39,510 nt of DNA. It comes from Candidatus Eiseniibacteriota bacterium. GTDB lineage: Bacteria; Eisenbacteria; RBG-16-71-46. The translations under genes were made by a program, and so were the position numbers. The DNA lies in assembly GCA_016215625.1 (NCBI GenBank), contig JACRIW010000092.1:1-39510 (forward strand). Direction: 5' to 3'. Under the pieces are notes generated by a model. It was given only the letters and a program-made list of their open reading frames with translations. It did not search any database and was not told where the DNA came from. Shown here piece after piece: positions 7,929-18,600 of the stretch; position 1 is the stretch's first letter; each line of letters starts with the position of its first letter.

Positions 7929-9302
7929 ATGTTCCGAAAGATCCTGATCGCCAATCGCGGCGAAATCGCGCTCCGCGTGATTCGCGCCTGCAAGGAACTC
8001 GACATCGCCACGGTCGCCGTCTTCAGCACGGCCGACCGCGACAGCATGCACGTGCGCCTCGCGGACGAGTCCGTCTGCATCGGGCCGCCCGCGCCGGCGC
8101 AGTCGTACAACTACATCGCGCGCGTGATCTCGGCCGCCGAGGTCACGGGCGCCGAAGCCATCCACCCGGGCTACGGCTTCCTGTCCGAGAACGCGCACTT
8201 CGCCGAGGTGTGCGGCGCCAGCGGCTTCACGTTCATCGGCCCGACGCCGGAGATGATCCGGCGCATGGGCGACAAGGCCGAGGCCAAGCGCACGATGAAG
8301 GCCGCGGGTCTTCCCATGGTGCCCGGCTCGGACGGCATCATCGAGGACATCGAGGAAGCCGTCGCGATCGCGAAGACGATCGGCTTCCCCGTCATCGTGA
8401 AGGCGAGCGCCGGCGGCGGTGGCCGCGGCATGCGCATCGCCTGGGACGAGCGCCAGCTGCGTGCGGGCTTCGGTATCGCGCAGGCGGAGGCCGGCGCCGC
8501 GTTCAACAACAGCGCGGTCTACGTCGAGAAGTACATCGTCCAGCCGCGTCACATCGAGTTCCAGCTGTTCGGCGACGGCGAAGGCAACGTCGTGCACCTC
8601 GGTGAGCGCGAATGCTCCGTGCAGCGCAATCACCAGAAGCTGATCGAGGAGGCGCCGAGCTCGATCCTCACGCCGGAGCAGCGCGTCGAGATCGGCGCGC
8701 TCGCCGCGCGCGGCGCCGCGAGCATCGGTTACCGCAACGCCGGCACGATGGAGTTCCTCTACGACGCCGACGGCAAGTTCTACTTCATGGAGATGAACAC
8801 GCGCATCCAGGTCGAGCATCCGGTGACCGAGGAAGTGACGGGCATCGATCTCGTGAAGGAGCAGCTGCGCGTGGCGGCGGGCGAGAAGATGTCGTTCCGT
8901 CAGGAGGACGTGCGCTGGGAAGGGCACGCGATCGAGTGCCGCATCAACGCCGAGGACTTCGAGCACGGCTTCCGTCCGAGTCCCGGCGTGGTGACCTACT
9001 GGCACAAGCCGGGCGGTCCCGGCATCCGCGTGGACAGCCACGTGTACGGCGGCTACGCGATCCCGCCGTTCTACGACTCGATGATCGGCAAGCTCATCGC
9101 GTACGGGAAGGACCGCGCCGACGCGATCCGCCGTGCCGAGATCGCGCTCGACGAGATGGTGGTCGAAGGCATCAAGACGACCATCCCGTTCCACAAGATC
9201 GCGCTGCGCCACCCGCGCTTCCGCGCGGGCAACATCGACACGCGCTTCGTGGAAGAGCTGTTCAAGGAGCGCGAAGCCGAAGCCGCCGCGGCGCGCGGCT
9301 AG
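7929..9302 (+). CDS. accC: Biotin carboxylase subunit of acetyl-CoA carboxylase
   Basis: 457 residues, close to the usual 450. It uses ATP and bicarbonate to carboxylate biotin on AccB. The N-terminal preATP-grasp domain starts [19 protein letters not shown] and contains [14 protein letters not shown]. The ATP-grasp glycine loop is [13 protein letters not shown] (about 157-169). The active-site strand is [16 protein letters not shown] (about 285-300), and the C-terminal biotin-carboxylase domain follows ([11 protein letters not shown], then [13 protein letters not shown]). No second domain is fused, so this is the stand-alone subunit that pairs with the AccB encoded 1.3 kb upstream. There is no obvious Shine-Dalgarno sequence close to the ATG. 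Confidence 0.96.
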   Translation: MFRKILIANRGEIALRVIRACKELDIATVAVFSTADRDSMHVRLADESVCIGPPAPAQSYNYIARVISAAEVTGAEAIHPGYGFLSENAHFAEVCGASGFTFIGPTPEMIRRMGDKAEAKRTMKAAGLPMVPGSDGIIEDIEEAVAIAKTIGFPVIVKASAGGGGRGMRIAWDERQLRAGFGIAQAEAGAAFNNSAVYVEKYIVQPRHIEFQLFGDGEGNVVHLGERECSVQRNHQKLIEEAPSSILTPEQRVEIGALAARGAASIGYRNAGTMEFLYDADGKFYFMEMNTRIQVEHPVTEEVTGIDLVKEQLRVAAGEKMSFRQEDVRWEGHAIECRINAEDFEHGFRPSPGVVTYWHKPGGPGIRVDSHVYGGYAIPPFYDSMIGKLIAYGKDRADAIRRAEIALDEMVVEGIKTTIPFHKIALRHPRFRAGNIDTRFVEELFKEREAEAAAARG

Positions 9303-9317
9303 AGCGCCGGTCGCGCG

Positions 9318-10007
9318 ATGATCGTCCGCGTGTCGCTGACGCCTCCGGCGCCCGGCGCCGCGGGCGGCCCGGGCTGGACGGGCGTGGCGATCGACGTGCT
9401 GCGCGCGACGACCACGCTCACGGTCGCGCTGGCGAACGGCGCCGCGGGCGTCGTGCCCTACGGCGACACCGCCGAGGCGCTGCGGCATCGGGAGCGCGAT
9501 CCGCGCGCGTTGGTCTGCGGTGAGCGTGAGGGGCGGATCGTCGCCGGCTTCGACCGCGGCAATTCGCCGTTCGAGTTCGGCCGCGACGTCGTCGAGGGAC
9601 GCACGCTCGCGTTCGCGTCCACGAACGGCTCGCGCGCGCTGCTCGCGCTCGAACGCTGCGACGCGCGCTGGCTCGGCTCGTTCGTGAACGCCTCGGCGCT
9701 GCTGCGCGCGGTGCGCGGCGCGCAGCAGCTGCACGTCGTGTGCGCGGGGAAGCTCGGGCGCTTCGCGCTCGAGGACGCCGCGTGCGCGGGCTGGCTGTGC
9801 GCCGCGCTCGCGCGCGAAGGCGCCGTGCTCGAGGGCGGCGCCGCGAAGCTCGTGGCGCGTCTCGCGCCGGCGGACGCGGCCGAAACGCGCGCTCGCGTCG
9901 AGGGCGCCTCACACGCGCGGTACCTGAGCGCGCTGGGTCCCGAGTTCGCGCGCGACGTCGCGTTCTGCGCGACGCTGGACGCCGTGGACCACGCCTTCCG
10001 CGCCTAG
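9318..10007 (+). CDS. comB: ComB-family 2-phosphosulfolactate phosphatase
   Basis: 229 residues. The family is named for the Mg-dependent phosphatase of coenzyme M biosynthesis, but it is widespread in bacteria that make no coenzyme M, where the substrate is uncertain. Recognisable blocks are VAIDVLRATTTLTVAL (23-38), CGEREG (68-73) with GFDRGNSP (77-84), and AFASTNGSRALLA (98-110). It starts 15 nt after accC, probably as the last gene of that operon, with no Shine-Dalgarno sequence. A metabolic link to the neighbouring genes is not evident. The family call is firm; the reaction is not. Confidence 0.8.
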   Translation: MIVRVSLTPPAPGAAGGPGWTGVAIDVLRATTTLTVALANGAAGVVPYGDTAEALRHRERDPRALVCGEREGRIVAGFDRGNSPFEFGRDVVEGRTLAFASTNGSRALLALERCDARWLGSFVNASALLRAVRGAQQLHVVCAGKLGRFALEDAACAGWLCAALAREGAVLEGGAAKLVARLAPADAAETRARVEGASHARYLSALGPEFARDVAFCATLDAVDHAFRA

Positions 10008-10013
10008 GGAGAT

Positions 10014-10030
10014 CGGCGCCTCCGGCGCCG
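10014..10030. terminator. GGCGCC hairpin between convergent comB and lptG
   Basis: CGGCGCC (10014-10020) and GGCGCCG (10024-10030) pair perfectly around TCC. It is the only structure in the 40-nt gap between two convergent genes, so it may serve both directions. No U-tract is present on either strand. Confidence 0.35.
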
Positions 10031-10047
10031 CATGCCCCGGCGCCGCG

Positions 10048-11130
10048 CTACGCCTTCTGCGCCTCGCGCAGCATGACCAGCCCGATCGTGCCGAAGATCA
10101 TGTCGCCGAGCCACGCCGCGAGGTACGGCGGCATCGCGCCGTTGTGGCCGAGCGCCTGCCCGGCGCGCATCACCGCGTAGTAGAGCACGGCGATCGCGAC
10201 CGAGAGCCCGAAGCCGAGCGCCGCGCTCTGCATGCGCATGCGTGTCGCGAGCGCGCCGCCGATGAGCACGACGACGATGCAGATGACCGGGAACGCCAGC
10301 TTCATGTGGAGGTCGACGAGGTAGTTCGCGACGCGCGCGCCGCTCGAGCGCAGCCGCGTGATGTAGGCGGACAGCTCGAAGTAGTTCATCTCCTCGGGCC
10401 GGATGTCGTCGCGCGAGAAATCCTCCGGGCGTTCGGCGAGTCCACCCACCGCGAGGCGCGGGAAGGTCTCGGCGATCTCGTGGCCCTGCGCGTCGAACGT
10501 GCGCTTCACACCGGAGACGAACACCCAGCGTTGCCCGTCCCAGGTGGCCTCGGACGCGTCGATGCGGCGCACGAGCCGGCCGCGCGTGAACTCCTGCAGC
10601 GACACCTCGTGCATGCGCCGCTCGGGCACGATGTAGAGCCGCATGTACCAGATGCGCCCGCCCTGACCGAGGTAGGTGAGGTCGGTGCGCTCGACGCCGC
10701 GCATGTTCGACATCTGCTGGATGCGCCGGTTCAGGATGTCGTTGCACTCGCGCGCCGACCGGGGCACGACGAACTCGCTCAGCAGCAGCGTGCCCACCGC
10801 GGCGACCGCGGCGACGCCGAACACGGGCACGAGGATGCGCAGGATCGAGATGCCCGCCGCGCGCATGGCGGTGAGTTCCCCGAACTTGTTGAGCTGCCCG
10901 AGCGCGAGGAAGGTGGCGAGCAGGAGCGCCACGGGCATCATCTGCACGAGGATCTTCGGTACGAGGTTCAGGTAGTACGTGGCGATCAGCACGAACGACG
11001 CGCGATGGTCGAGGAAGCTGCCGAGCTTCTCGATGATGTCCACGACGGCGTAGATCACGACGAAGCCGGCCAGCCCGAGCGCGAGGTAGACCGTGAACTC
11101 CCGGAGCAGGTAGCGGTCGAGGATCCTCAC
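10048..11130 (-). CDS. lptG: LPS export ABC permease LptG (YjgP/YjgQ family)
   Basis: 360 residues from GTG 11130, the same length as E. coli LptG. The family forms a heterodimer with LptF, driven by the ATPase LptB, that extracts lipopolysaccharide from the inner membrane. The N-terminus RILDRYLLREFTVYL and the following segment with GELTAMRAAGISILRI (coupling helix region) are diagnostic. Six membrane segments are arranged three plus three around a periplasmic beta domain (about 120-255). The C-terminal helices contain KLAFPVICIVVVLIGGALA. The start overlaps the lptF stop by GTGA. Which of the two genes is F and which is G is assigned by order and length, so a swap is possible. Confidence 0.85.
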   Translation of the reverse strand: MRILDRYLLREFTVYLALGLAGFVVIYAVVDIIEKLGSFLDHRASFVLIATYYLNLVPKILVQMMPVALLLATFLALGQLNKFGELTAMRAAGISILRILVPVFGVAAVAAVGTLLLSEFVVPRSARECNDILNRRIQQMSNMRGVERTDLTYLGQGGRIWYMRLYIVPERRMHEVSLQEFTRGRLVRRIDASEATWDGQRWVFVSGVKRTFDAQGHEIAETFPRLAVGGLAERPEDFSRDDIRPEEMNYFELSAYITRLRSSGARVANYLVDLHMKLAFPVICIVVVLIGGALATRMRMQSAALGFGLSVAIAVLYYAVMRAGQALGHNGAMPPYLAAWLGDMIFGTIGLVMLREAQKA

Positions 11131-12548
11131 GTCGCCGCCCCCGTGGCGGGGCGCCGCCCGCTCGGGTCGGCGCCGGCGGGAACGCGCGAATGCACGTGGC
11201 GCCGGTGCCAGGGCAGACGCACGTCGCACGCGCGGGCGGTCAGGTCCACGCCGAGCAGGCCGAGCAGGATGTTCGCGAGCCAGATGGCGAGCCACGCGGG
11301 CAGCAGAAGACGGTCGGCGAGTTCCTCGCCGCCCACGAGGCAGACGTAGTAAAGGAGGAAGAACCCGATCGACAGGAACGCGACCGCCGGGCCCGCGCGC
11401 TTCACGCGCATGCCGATGGGGGCGCCGATGAGCACGAACACGACGCACGCCGCCGGCAGCGCGAACTTCTTGTGCACCTCCACCGAAAGCGTCGCGATGC
11501 GCTTGCGCAGCGACTCGCTCTCGAGTTTCCACAGGTCCACGTCCATCGCGAGCGCGGGCACCTTCTGTGCGACCGGTGCGAGCGCCCAGCCCTTGTGCGT
11601 CAGCGCGGCCCACCGCAGCGCCGGGCGCTGCGCGAGCGGCGCGCGCTCGGGCGCGAGCGCCTCGAGGTCGCGCGCGTCCACGCCGAGCGCCTGGAACCGT
11701 TCGCGGCGCACGCGCAGCGAACGGTCGTACTGATCCTCGATCTGCTTGCGCTCGTCGAGCAGCACGCGCGCGCTTTTCTCGCGGTCGCTGCGCGAGTTGC
11801 GCACCGTGCGGTCGAGCATGCCGCCCGCGTCCTGGATGAAGATCTTGTGCTTCTCGAAGCGCATCTTGTGGTACGTGCGCGGCCCTTCGGCGCTGGCCGG
11901 GATCTCGTGGATCTCGCCGTCGCGCAGTTCGAGCACGGCGGTGCGGCCGTCGGGCGTGTAGCTGAGCCTGCCGGTCTTCGCGAGGATCGTGGTCGGCGTG
12001 GCGCCGTTGTTGAGCTGGTAGATCGTCACGCCACGCATCTCGCTCGTGCGGCTGTTCACCGACTGCACGAGCAGGTTGTAGCCGGGCAGGTCGGTGATGA
12101 ACACCCCTTCCTGCAACCGGACCGTCGGGCGCATGCGCTGGATGTCCACGAGCAGGTTCGCGAAGGCGTGGTTCACCTCCGGATAGACGTGGTTGTTGAA
12201 CAGCGTCAGGCCGATGGCCAGCACGACCGAGGCGAGGAGCGAGGGGATGATCGCCCGGAACAGGTGTACGCCGCTCGCGCGCAGCGCGGTGATCTCGTTG
12301 TCCTGGCTCAGCCGCCCGAAGACCATGAGCTCGGCCACCAGCACCGCGCACGGCACGGACAGCACCGCCACGAAGCCGAGGGACAGGACGAACATCTGGA
12401 CGACCGCCCAGACCGGGACCCCGCGATTGAGCACGAGATCGAGGTACTGGAACAGGGCGTCCATCTGGAAAAGGAACGTGACGACGCCCAGGCCGAGGAG
12501 AAACGGAACCAGATGCTGCCGGAGGATGTACCACGAGAGAATGCGCAC
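11127..12548 (-). CDS. lptF: LPS export ABC permease LptF (YjgP/YjgQ family), enlarged
   Basis: 473 residues from GTG 12548, about 100 longer than E. coli LptF (366). The N-terminus RILSWYILRQHLVPFLLGL and the block RLSQDNEITALRASGVHLFRAI match the family. The C-terminal half has VEVHKKFALPAACVVFVLIGAPIG followed by two more membrane segments. Between the beta domain and helix 4 (about 235-370) lies a charged, largely helical insertion (for example DREKSARVLLDERKQIEDQY), probably a periplasmic coiled coil. About 30 Arg/Pro-rich residues follow the last helix. Comparable insertions occur in FCB-group permeases as far as I recall. The GTG has no Shine-Dalgarno sequence but a TAGATT box 8 nt upstream. 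Confidence 0.85.
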   Translation of the reverse strand: MRILSWYILRQHLVPFLLGLGVVTFLFQMDALFQYLDLVLNRGVPVWAVVQMFVLSLGFVAVLSVPCAVLVAELMVFGRLSQDNEITALRASGVHLFRAIIPSLLASVVLAIGLTLFNNHVYPEVNHAFANLLVDIQRMRPTVRLQEGVFITDLPGYNLLVQSVNSRTSEMRGVTIYQLNNGATPTTILAKTGRLSYTPDGRTAVLELRDGEIHEIPASAEGPRTYHKMRFEKHKIFIQDAGGMLDRTVRNSRSDREKSARVLLDERKQIEDQYDRSLRVRRERFQALGVDARDLEALAPERAPLAQRPALRWAALTHKGWALAPVAQKVPALAMDVDLWKLESESLRKRIATLSVEVHKKFALPAACVVFVLIGAPIGMRVKRAGPAVAFLSIGFFLLYYVCLVGGEELADRLLLPAWLAIWLANILLGLLGVDLTARACDVRLPWHRRHVHSRVPAGADPSGRRPATGAAT

Positions 12549-12697
12549 GGTGGCGCAATCTAACCCAAGAGCCGGGGAGGGGCACCTCGAAACGAGCCAC
12601 AACGCGGGAAGGGCAAAGGCTTTGACCGCCGCGGGAACCGGCTGATACGGTCCCTGCTCCCGTTGCACCCCTCTCCCGCAGCGCTCCCGACCCGACC
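12549..12697. promoter_or_regulatory. Divergent lptF / sprA promoter region
   Basis: The 149-nt gap drives two envelope genes in opposite directions. On the minus strand a TAGATT box (12557-12562) sits 8 nt before the lptF GTG, which suggests a leaderless mRNA; no -35 is convincing. On the plus strand TTGACC (12622-12627) and GATACG (12644-12649), 16 nt apart, are a modest candidate for sprA, about 50 nt before its ATG. No Shine-Dalgarno sequence precedes sprA. Confidence 0.35.
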
Positions 12698-15600
12698 ATG
12701 CTCAATGTGCTCGCCGTACCGGTGCTCGCGTTCCTGATGGGGATCTCCGGGATCCCCGGGCTGAATGCGCTGCCCGGTTTGAAGGGTCTGGGGCATCGCA
12801 AGCCCAAGCCGGTCGTGCTCGACAGCCTGCCGCCGGCCTGGAAGCCCTCGTCGCGTCTCGCCCTGGAACGGAACTTCGTCCAGCGGGGCCTGCCGCGGTT
12901 CGGGATGGGCGCGACCGGCATCAAGCTGTCGCCCTCGTTCGACCCCCGCAAGGTGCGCACGCGCATCGAGCCCGATTCGGGCGCCTGGTCGGTCGCCGTC
13001 GAGGTGGGGGACATCCGGCTCGGCGCGCCCTACCGCTCCGACCTCTCGATGTTCGCCGCCACGAACATGAACCAGACGTTCCTGCAGCGCTGGCAGGAGC
13101 GATCGCGGCGCGACCTGAACTCGCTCGGGGCCGGAAACGCTCCCGCGACCCGGCAGGGTCTCCAGCTCGCGCTGCCCGTGCAGCTGCCGAGCTTCGCGAC
13201 GAGCATCCTCGGACCCGGCGGTCCGGCGCTGAACGTGTCGGGCTCCGAGAGCATCCGGCTCTCCGGCCAGAGCAACTGGACGAACCAGCAGACGACCATT
13301 CTCGGGCAGAAGAAGTCGCTGTTCCCCTCGCTCGACATGCAGCAGGACCTCGACATCCGCCTCGAAGGCCAGCTGTCCGACCGCGTGAAGGTGAACCTGC
13401 TGCAGAACTCGGCGAACCAGATCCCGCTCGCCAACCGCATCGCCATCAACTACCGCGGCGACGAGGACGACCTCGTGCAGGCGCTCGACCTCGGCAACAC
13501 GAGCCTCGCGCTGCCCGGCACGCAGTACGTGTCGTACTCGGGGCGCAACGAGGGCCTCTTCGGCGTCAAGGTCGCGACGCGCTTCGGTCCGCTCGACTTC
13601 ACCGCGCTCGCGTCCAAGCAGGAGGGGCGCTCCGAGCGTGCCTCGTACTCGGGCGGCTCGACCCGCAGCAATCCGACCGTGGCGGACGTGGACTGGATCA
13701 AGGGGCAGTACTTCCTGCTGTACGACCCCCAGTACGGCGCGTGGCGCATCGACGACGCGAGCATCACGATCTTCCGCGACGACCGCATCAACAGCAACGA
13801 CTACACCCCGCTCCGCGGCAAGGCCATGGTGGACCCCACCGGACTCATGATGGCCGGCACGCTCGCGGGCACACCGTCCGACACGGCGGGATACCGCGGC
13901 AACTTCGACCGGCTCACGCCGCTCGTGGACTACGAGATCCTGCCCGACTACTACGCCTTCGCGGACGGGCTCGCGTTCAAGATCATCCGGCTCAAGCAGC
14001 CCATGCCGGTGAACAGCAACATGTGCCTCGCGGCCACCTACACGGCCGTCCCCGCCGCGGGCACCGGCGGCCCGACGCTCACGGTCGGCGGCCAGAAGCT
14101 CGACGCCTCCGCCGGGGCGGACTCGGCCTACACGCTGCTCAAGATGCTGCGCCCGCCGCGCGAGCTGCTCGCCGCGGCGAACTCGAGCGAACTGAACACC
14201 TCGGCGTTCGACACGACGAAGGCGTTCGACGTCGTGCGCGAGCTCGAGATGAAGAACTTCTACGCGATCGGCGGCTACGGCATCGACCCGAAGTCGTTCA
14301 CGCTCACCATCAAGCGCGGTCGAGACGAACCGCCGGTGCAGTACGCGGACGGCCCGAACGGCACGCGCGTCAACTACATCGAGGTCCTCGGCCTCGACAG
14401 CTGGGACGAATCGAACTCGACGCCGGTCAAGGGGCACGACGAGCGCGTGGACGGCACGGGCCGCACGTCCGGCGCGCGCGCCTACGTGGACTACGCGAAC
14501 GGCGTGCTGTGGCTGCCGGACCCGCATCCGTTCGCGCCACGCGTGAACGGCGGCGCCGGCCGCTGGTTCGACGAGCTCATGAACCTGCCCGACAACATCA
14601 ACCGCCGGGCCAGCCTCACGGGTGCGGCGGGCTCGAGCCTCGCGCCCAACGCCGGGATCTACGACAAGTACAAGCTCGATCCGGTCGCCGACGCGCGCTA
14701 CTACCTCGTGTTCGACTACGCCGCGCAGCGCTCGGGCGGCAACATCAGCCTGAACCGCGGCAGCCTGCTCGAGGGTTCCGAAGTCGTGACGGTGAACGGC
14801 GAGCGCTGGACGCGCGATCGTGACTACCGCATCGACTACGACACCGGGCAGATCACGCTCGTCCGCGGTCTCGGGCCGACCGACCAGCTCAGCATCGACT
14901 ACTCGTACGCGCCGCTCTTCCAGCAGGCGGGCAAGACGCTCATCGGTTCGGCGTTCCGGCTCGAGGGGCGCGACCGTTCGCTCGGTGGCGCGTTCCTGTA
15001 CGAGAGCAAGGGCGCGCAGGACCTCCGCCCGCGCCTCGGCGAGGAGCCTTCTCGCACGCTCATCACCGATCTCAACTCGGAGTGGCGCTTCCGTCCGTCG
15101 TTCCTCACGCGCATGGTGGACGCGCTGCCGGGCGTGCGCACGAGCACGCCGTCCGAGTTCGGGATCCAGGCCGAAGTCGGCGCGTCGTTCCCGAACCCGA
15201 ACACGCGCAACGAGGTGTTCGTGGACGACATGGAAGGCGTGCGGGACGCCGTCTCGCTGTCCATGACGGCCGACCGCTGGCACCCCATGAGCCCGCCTTC
15301 GCGCGCGCGCACGCTCGACGCCGACCGCCGCGCGCTCGTCGTGGACGACTTCCTCGACCTGCCCGGGCAGCGCAACGCCGAAGTGCGCTGGTACATGCCG
15401 CCGAACTACGTGCACGAGCGCGACCTCAAGCCGACGCTCGAGGACGCGCAGGGCGCGAAGAACCCGCGCCAGGCGCTCGCGTTGTCCGTGCCGCGGGTGC
15501 CGCAGGAGATGCGAGACGATCCGGGCCTGCGCGACTCGCTGTGGACCGGCCTCACGTACGTGCTCGACCCGCAGGGCATCGACCTGTCGCGTGCGCAGTT

Positions 15601-18600
15601 CATCGAGGTCTGGGTGAACGACTTCCGCGATCGCCACGATCCGGCGATCCCGCACGACCTCGTGCGCGCGAACGACAATCGCGTGATGCTGCACGTGGAC
15701 CTCGGCGTGGTGAGCGAGGACCAGATGCGCGCGCCGAACCGGCTGCCCGACGGCTTCCTCAACACCGAGGACACCGCGCCGCGGGACGGACAGCTCACCG
15801 TGCCGCCGGCCAAGGACGAGGACACGGGCGTGGACGGGCTGCGCGGCTCCGGCGAACAGACGCCGATCGCCGACCTGAGCACGGCGAGCGAGTCCGACCG
15901 CGAGGGCGACAACTACCGCGATCCCGACAACGACAAGGAAGACATCGATCCGCGGAAGTTCCAGTTCACGAACGGCACCGAGGACAACTTCCGCCTCGCG
16001 CCGTATCCCGACACCGAGGACCTGAACGGCAACGACAACCTCGACCGGGAGGAGCACTACTTCGAGTACACGATTCCGCTCGCGGACTCGAGCCGGCGCT
16101 ACCTCGTGACCGACGTGTACCGGGACTTCCTCGGGCAGGCGTCGGTGGCGGACGACAACGGCTGGCGGCGCTACCGCATTCCGATCACGGACAGCCTCCG
16201 CGTCCAGTTCGGCTCGCCCGACCTCACCATGGCGAGGCACGTGCGCGTGTGGATCGAGGGCCTCGAGGAAGCGGAGCCGAAGACCGCGAGCGTGCAGCGC
16301 CCGCTGCTCCTGCTCGGCGGCGTCGAGATCGTGGGCAACCGCTGGCTCGCGGTGGAACTGTCGGAGGACCAGCGCGAGCGCCACACGACGATGACGTTGA
16401 ACTCGGTGAACTCGCTCGACAACGCGGACATCTACGTGCCGCCGTTCGACCCGGGCGAGACGCGCAACGGCAACCAGGCGCAGACCCGCCGCGAGCAGTC
16501 CATCGCGCTCGAGTTCACGAACCTGGGCGCCGACACGCTCGAGGCGTACCGCACCTTCTCGCTCGAGGAGAACTACACGCGCTACGGCGCGCTCCGCTGG
16601 TACGCGTCGAGCTTCGAGGTCGCCGGATACGACGCGGCCGTGGACACCACGCTCTTCTACTTCGTGCGCTTCTCCTCGGACGAGCGCGGGCAGAACTACT
16701 ACGAGATCAAGCGCCGCATGCCGAGCTCGTCGGCGCCGCGCACGATCGACTGGCAGGAGAGCCGCGTGCTGCTCGAGGAGGTCTCGAACTTCAAGCTTTC
16801 GCGCCCGGGCCTGACCGCCGATCCGATCCGCGTCGCGTTCGGCACCGCGGGCGATTCGGTGATCATCATCGGGCGGCCCTCGTTCACCCGGCTCCGCCGC
16901 GTCTCGTTCGGCGTCATCAACGCGAATCCGCCGGGCGGACGCGAGTTCCCGAGCGGCCAGCTCTGGTTCGACGAGATCCGTGCGACCGACGTGAAGAAGG
17001 ACGTCGGCTACGCCAACCGCGTGCTCGTGAACGGCCGCATGGCGAACCTGTTCACGTACAACCTCGCCTGGAACTCGCGCGACGAGAACTTCCTTTCGGT
17101 CGGCGAATCGCGCGGCAGCGGCAGCCGGAACACGCAGGTCCAGGCGACGTCGCAGTTCGACCTGCACCGGTTCTTCGAGGGCACGGGTGTCACGCTGCCA
17201 GTGTCGCTCGCATGGAACCGCAACTCGTCCAAGCCCCGCTTCACCGCCGGCGACGACATCGTGCGCACGGGCGCGCAGCAGGAAGCGAGCGAGACCCGCT
17301 CCGAGACGCGCAGCATCTCGACGACCTACTCGCGCGCGTGGGGCGAGCGCACGCACCCGCTGCTCAAGTACACGGTCGCGGGCCTCACCGCGAACATCAG
17401 CCGTTCCGAGACCGACTCGCGCACGCCGAGCGCCGTGTCGAGCAGCGCCGCGACCAACGCGGGCGTCAACTGGAGCGTCGCGCCGCGCGCGCTCGTCGGC
17501 ATCGGCCTGCCGCTGGCGAAGAGCAAGTTCTACCCGCTGCCCGAGCGCGTGTACTGGAACTACCAGGTCAACGCGACGGAGAGCAAGTCCTTCACGCGCG
17601 CGACGGACGGCTCGGGTGAACTGATCCCGAGCAGCGACCTCAAGGGCCGGCAGGCGACGCTCGGCTTCGGCGCGGACTCGCGCCCGGTGGACGCGCTCTC
17701 GCACCACATCGAAGGCACGCGCGCGCTGAGCCTCGACAACGTGCCGCTCGACCACATCGGCTTCGTCAACTTCGGCCGCCTGACCTCCTGGCGCCAGAAC
17801 TTCAGCACGCGCTACAGCCTGCAGCGCGGGGCGTGGCTGCGACCGAGCTTCAACTGGGGTTCGAACTTCGGGCAGATGAACGACATCACCTCGCCGAACC
17901 TGTCGGTGCGCGCGATCAACAACGGCCAGAACGTGCAGATGAACTGGGATCTGCCGTTCGACGGGCTGCTCAATCGCCGCCCGATGATGGCCGTCGCCCC
18001 GGTGAAGCCCGACTCGACGAAGCCCGCCGCGAAGCCGAAGGGGCCTTCGATCGGCTGGCGCGACGTGCTCTCGCGCGTGGGCAACGTCCAGACCGACCTG
18101 CAGTTGTCGCGCTCGAGCAGCTACTCGCGCCTGCGCGGCAACCCGAGCCTGCTGTACCTGGTCGGCCTCTCCGAGGACCCGGGCCTCGCGGATTCGACCG
18201 GCGGCGTGAGCGCGGCGGCGGGCAACAACTCGCAGACCGGCCTCGACTGGCGCACGAACGCCCGCACGCGCATTCCCGTGGTGTTCGGCAGCCAGCTCAT
18301 GCTGCGCTTCAGCTACGGCGACCGCACCGGCGAGAACAACGGCGTGCTCTCGCGCACGTCCGACCGCCGGTTCCCGGACCTCGAAGTGGACTACGGCCGC
18401 GTCGCGAACGCGATCAAGCTCACGAAGTTCCTGCAGAACCCGTCGCTGCGCACCGCGTGGAGCGTGTCGAAGACGCACGACTACCAGGTACGCCGAGACT
18501 CGCTCACCGGTGAATCGCGCACGAGCGACTTCCATCCGCTGCTCTCGATGCGCGGCAGCTTCAAGAACGGCATCCAGGCCGACCTCGGCGTGAACCACCG

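Noticed and set aside
12634..12656. GGAACC before sprA as a second ECF site
   Set aside because: No -10 like that at 1956 occurs at 16-17 nt; GGAACC alone is frequent in GC-rich DNA.
11131..13014. Upstream extension of the lptG frame through lptF and into sprA (988 codons in all)
   Set aside because: Only the part after GTG 11130 has family motifs; the extension is another frame of lptF and of the opposite strand of sprA.
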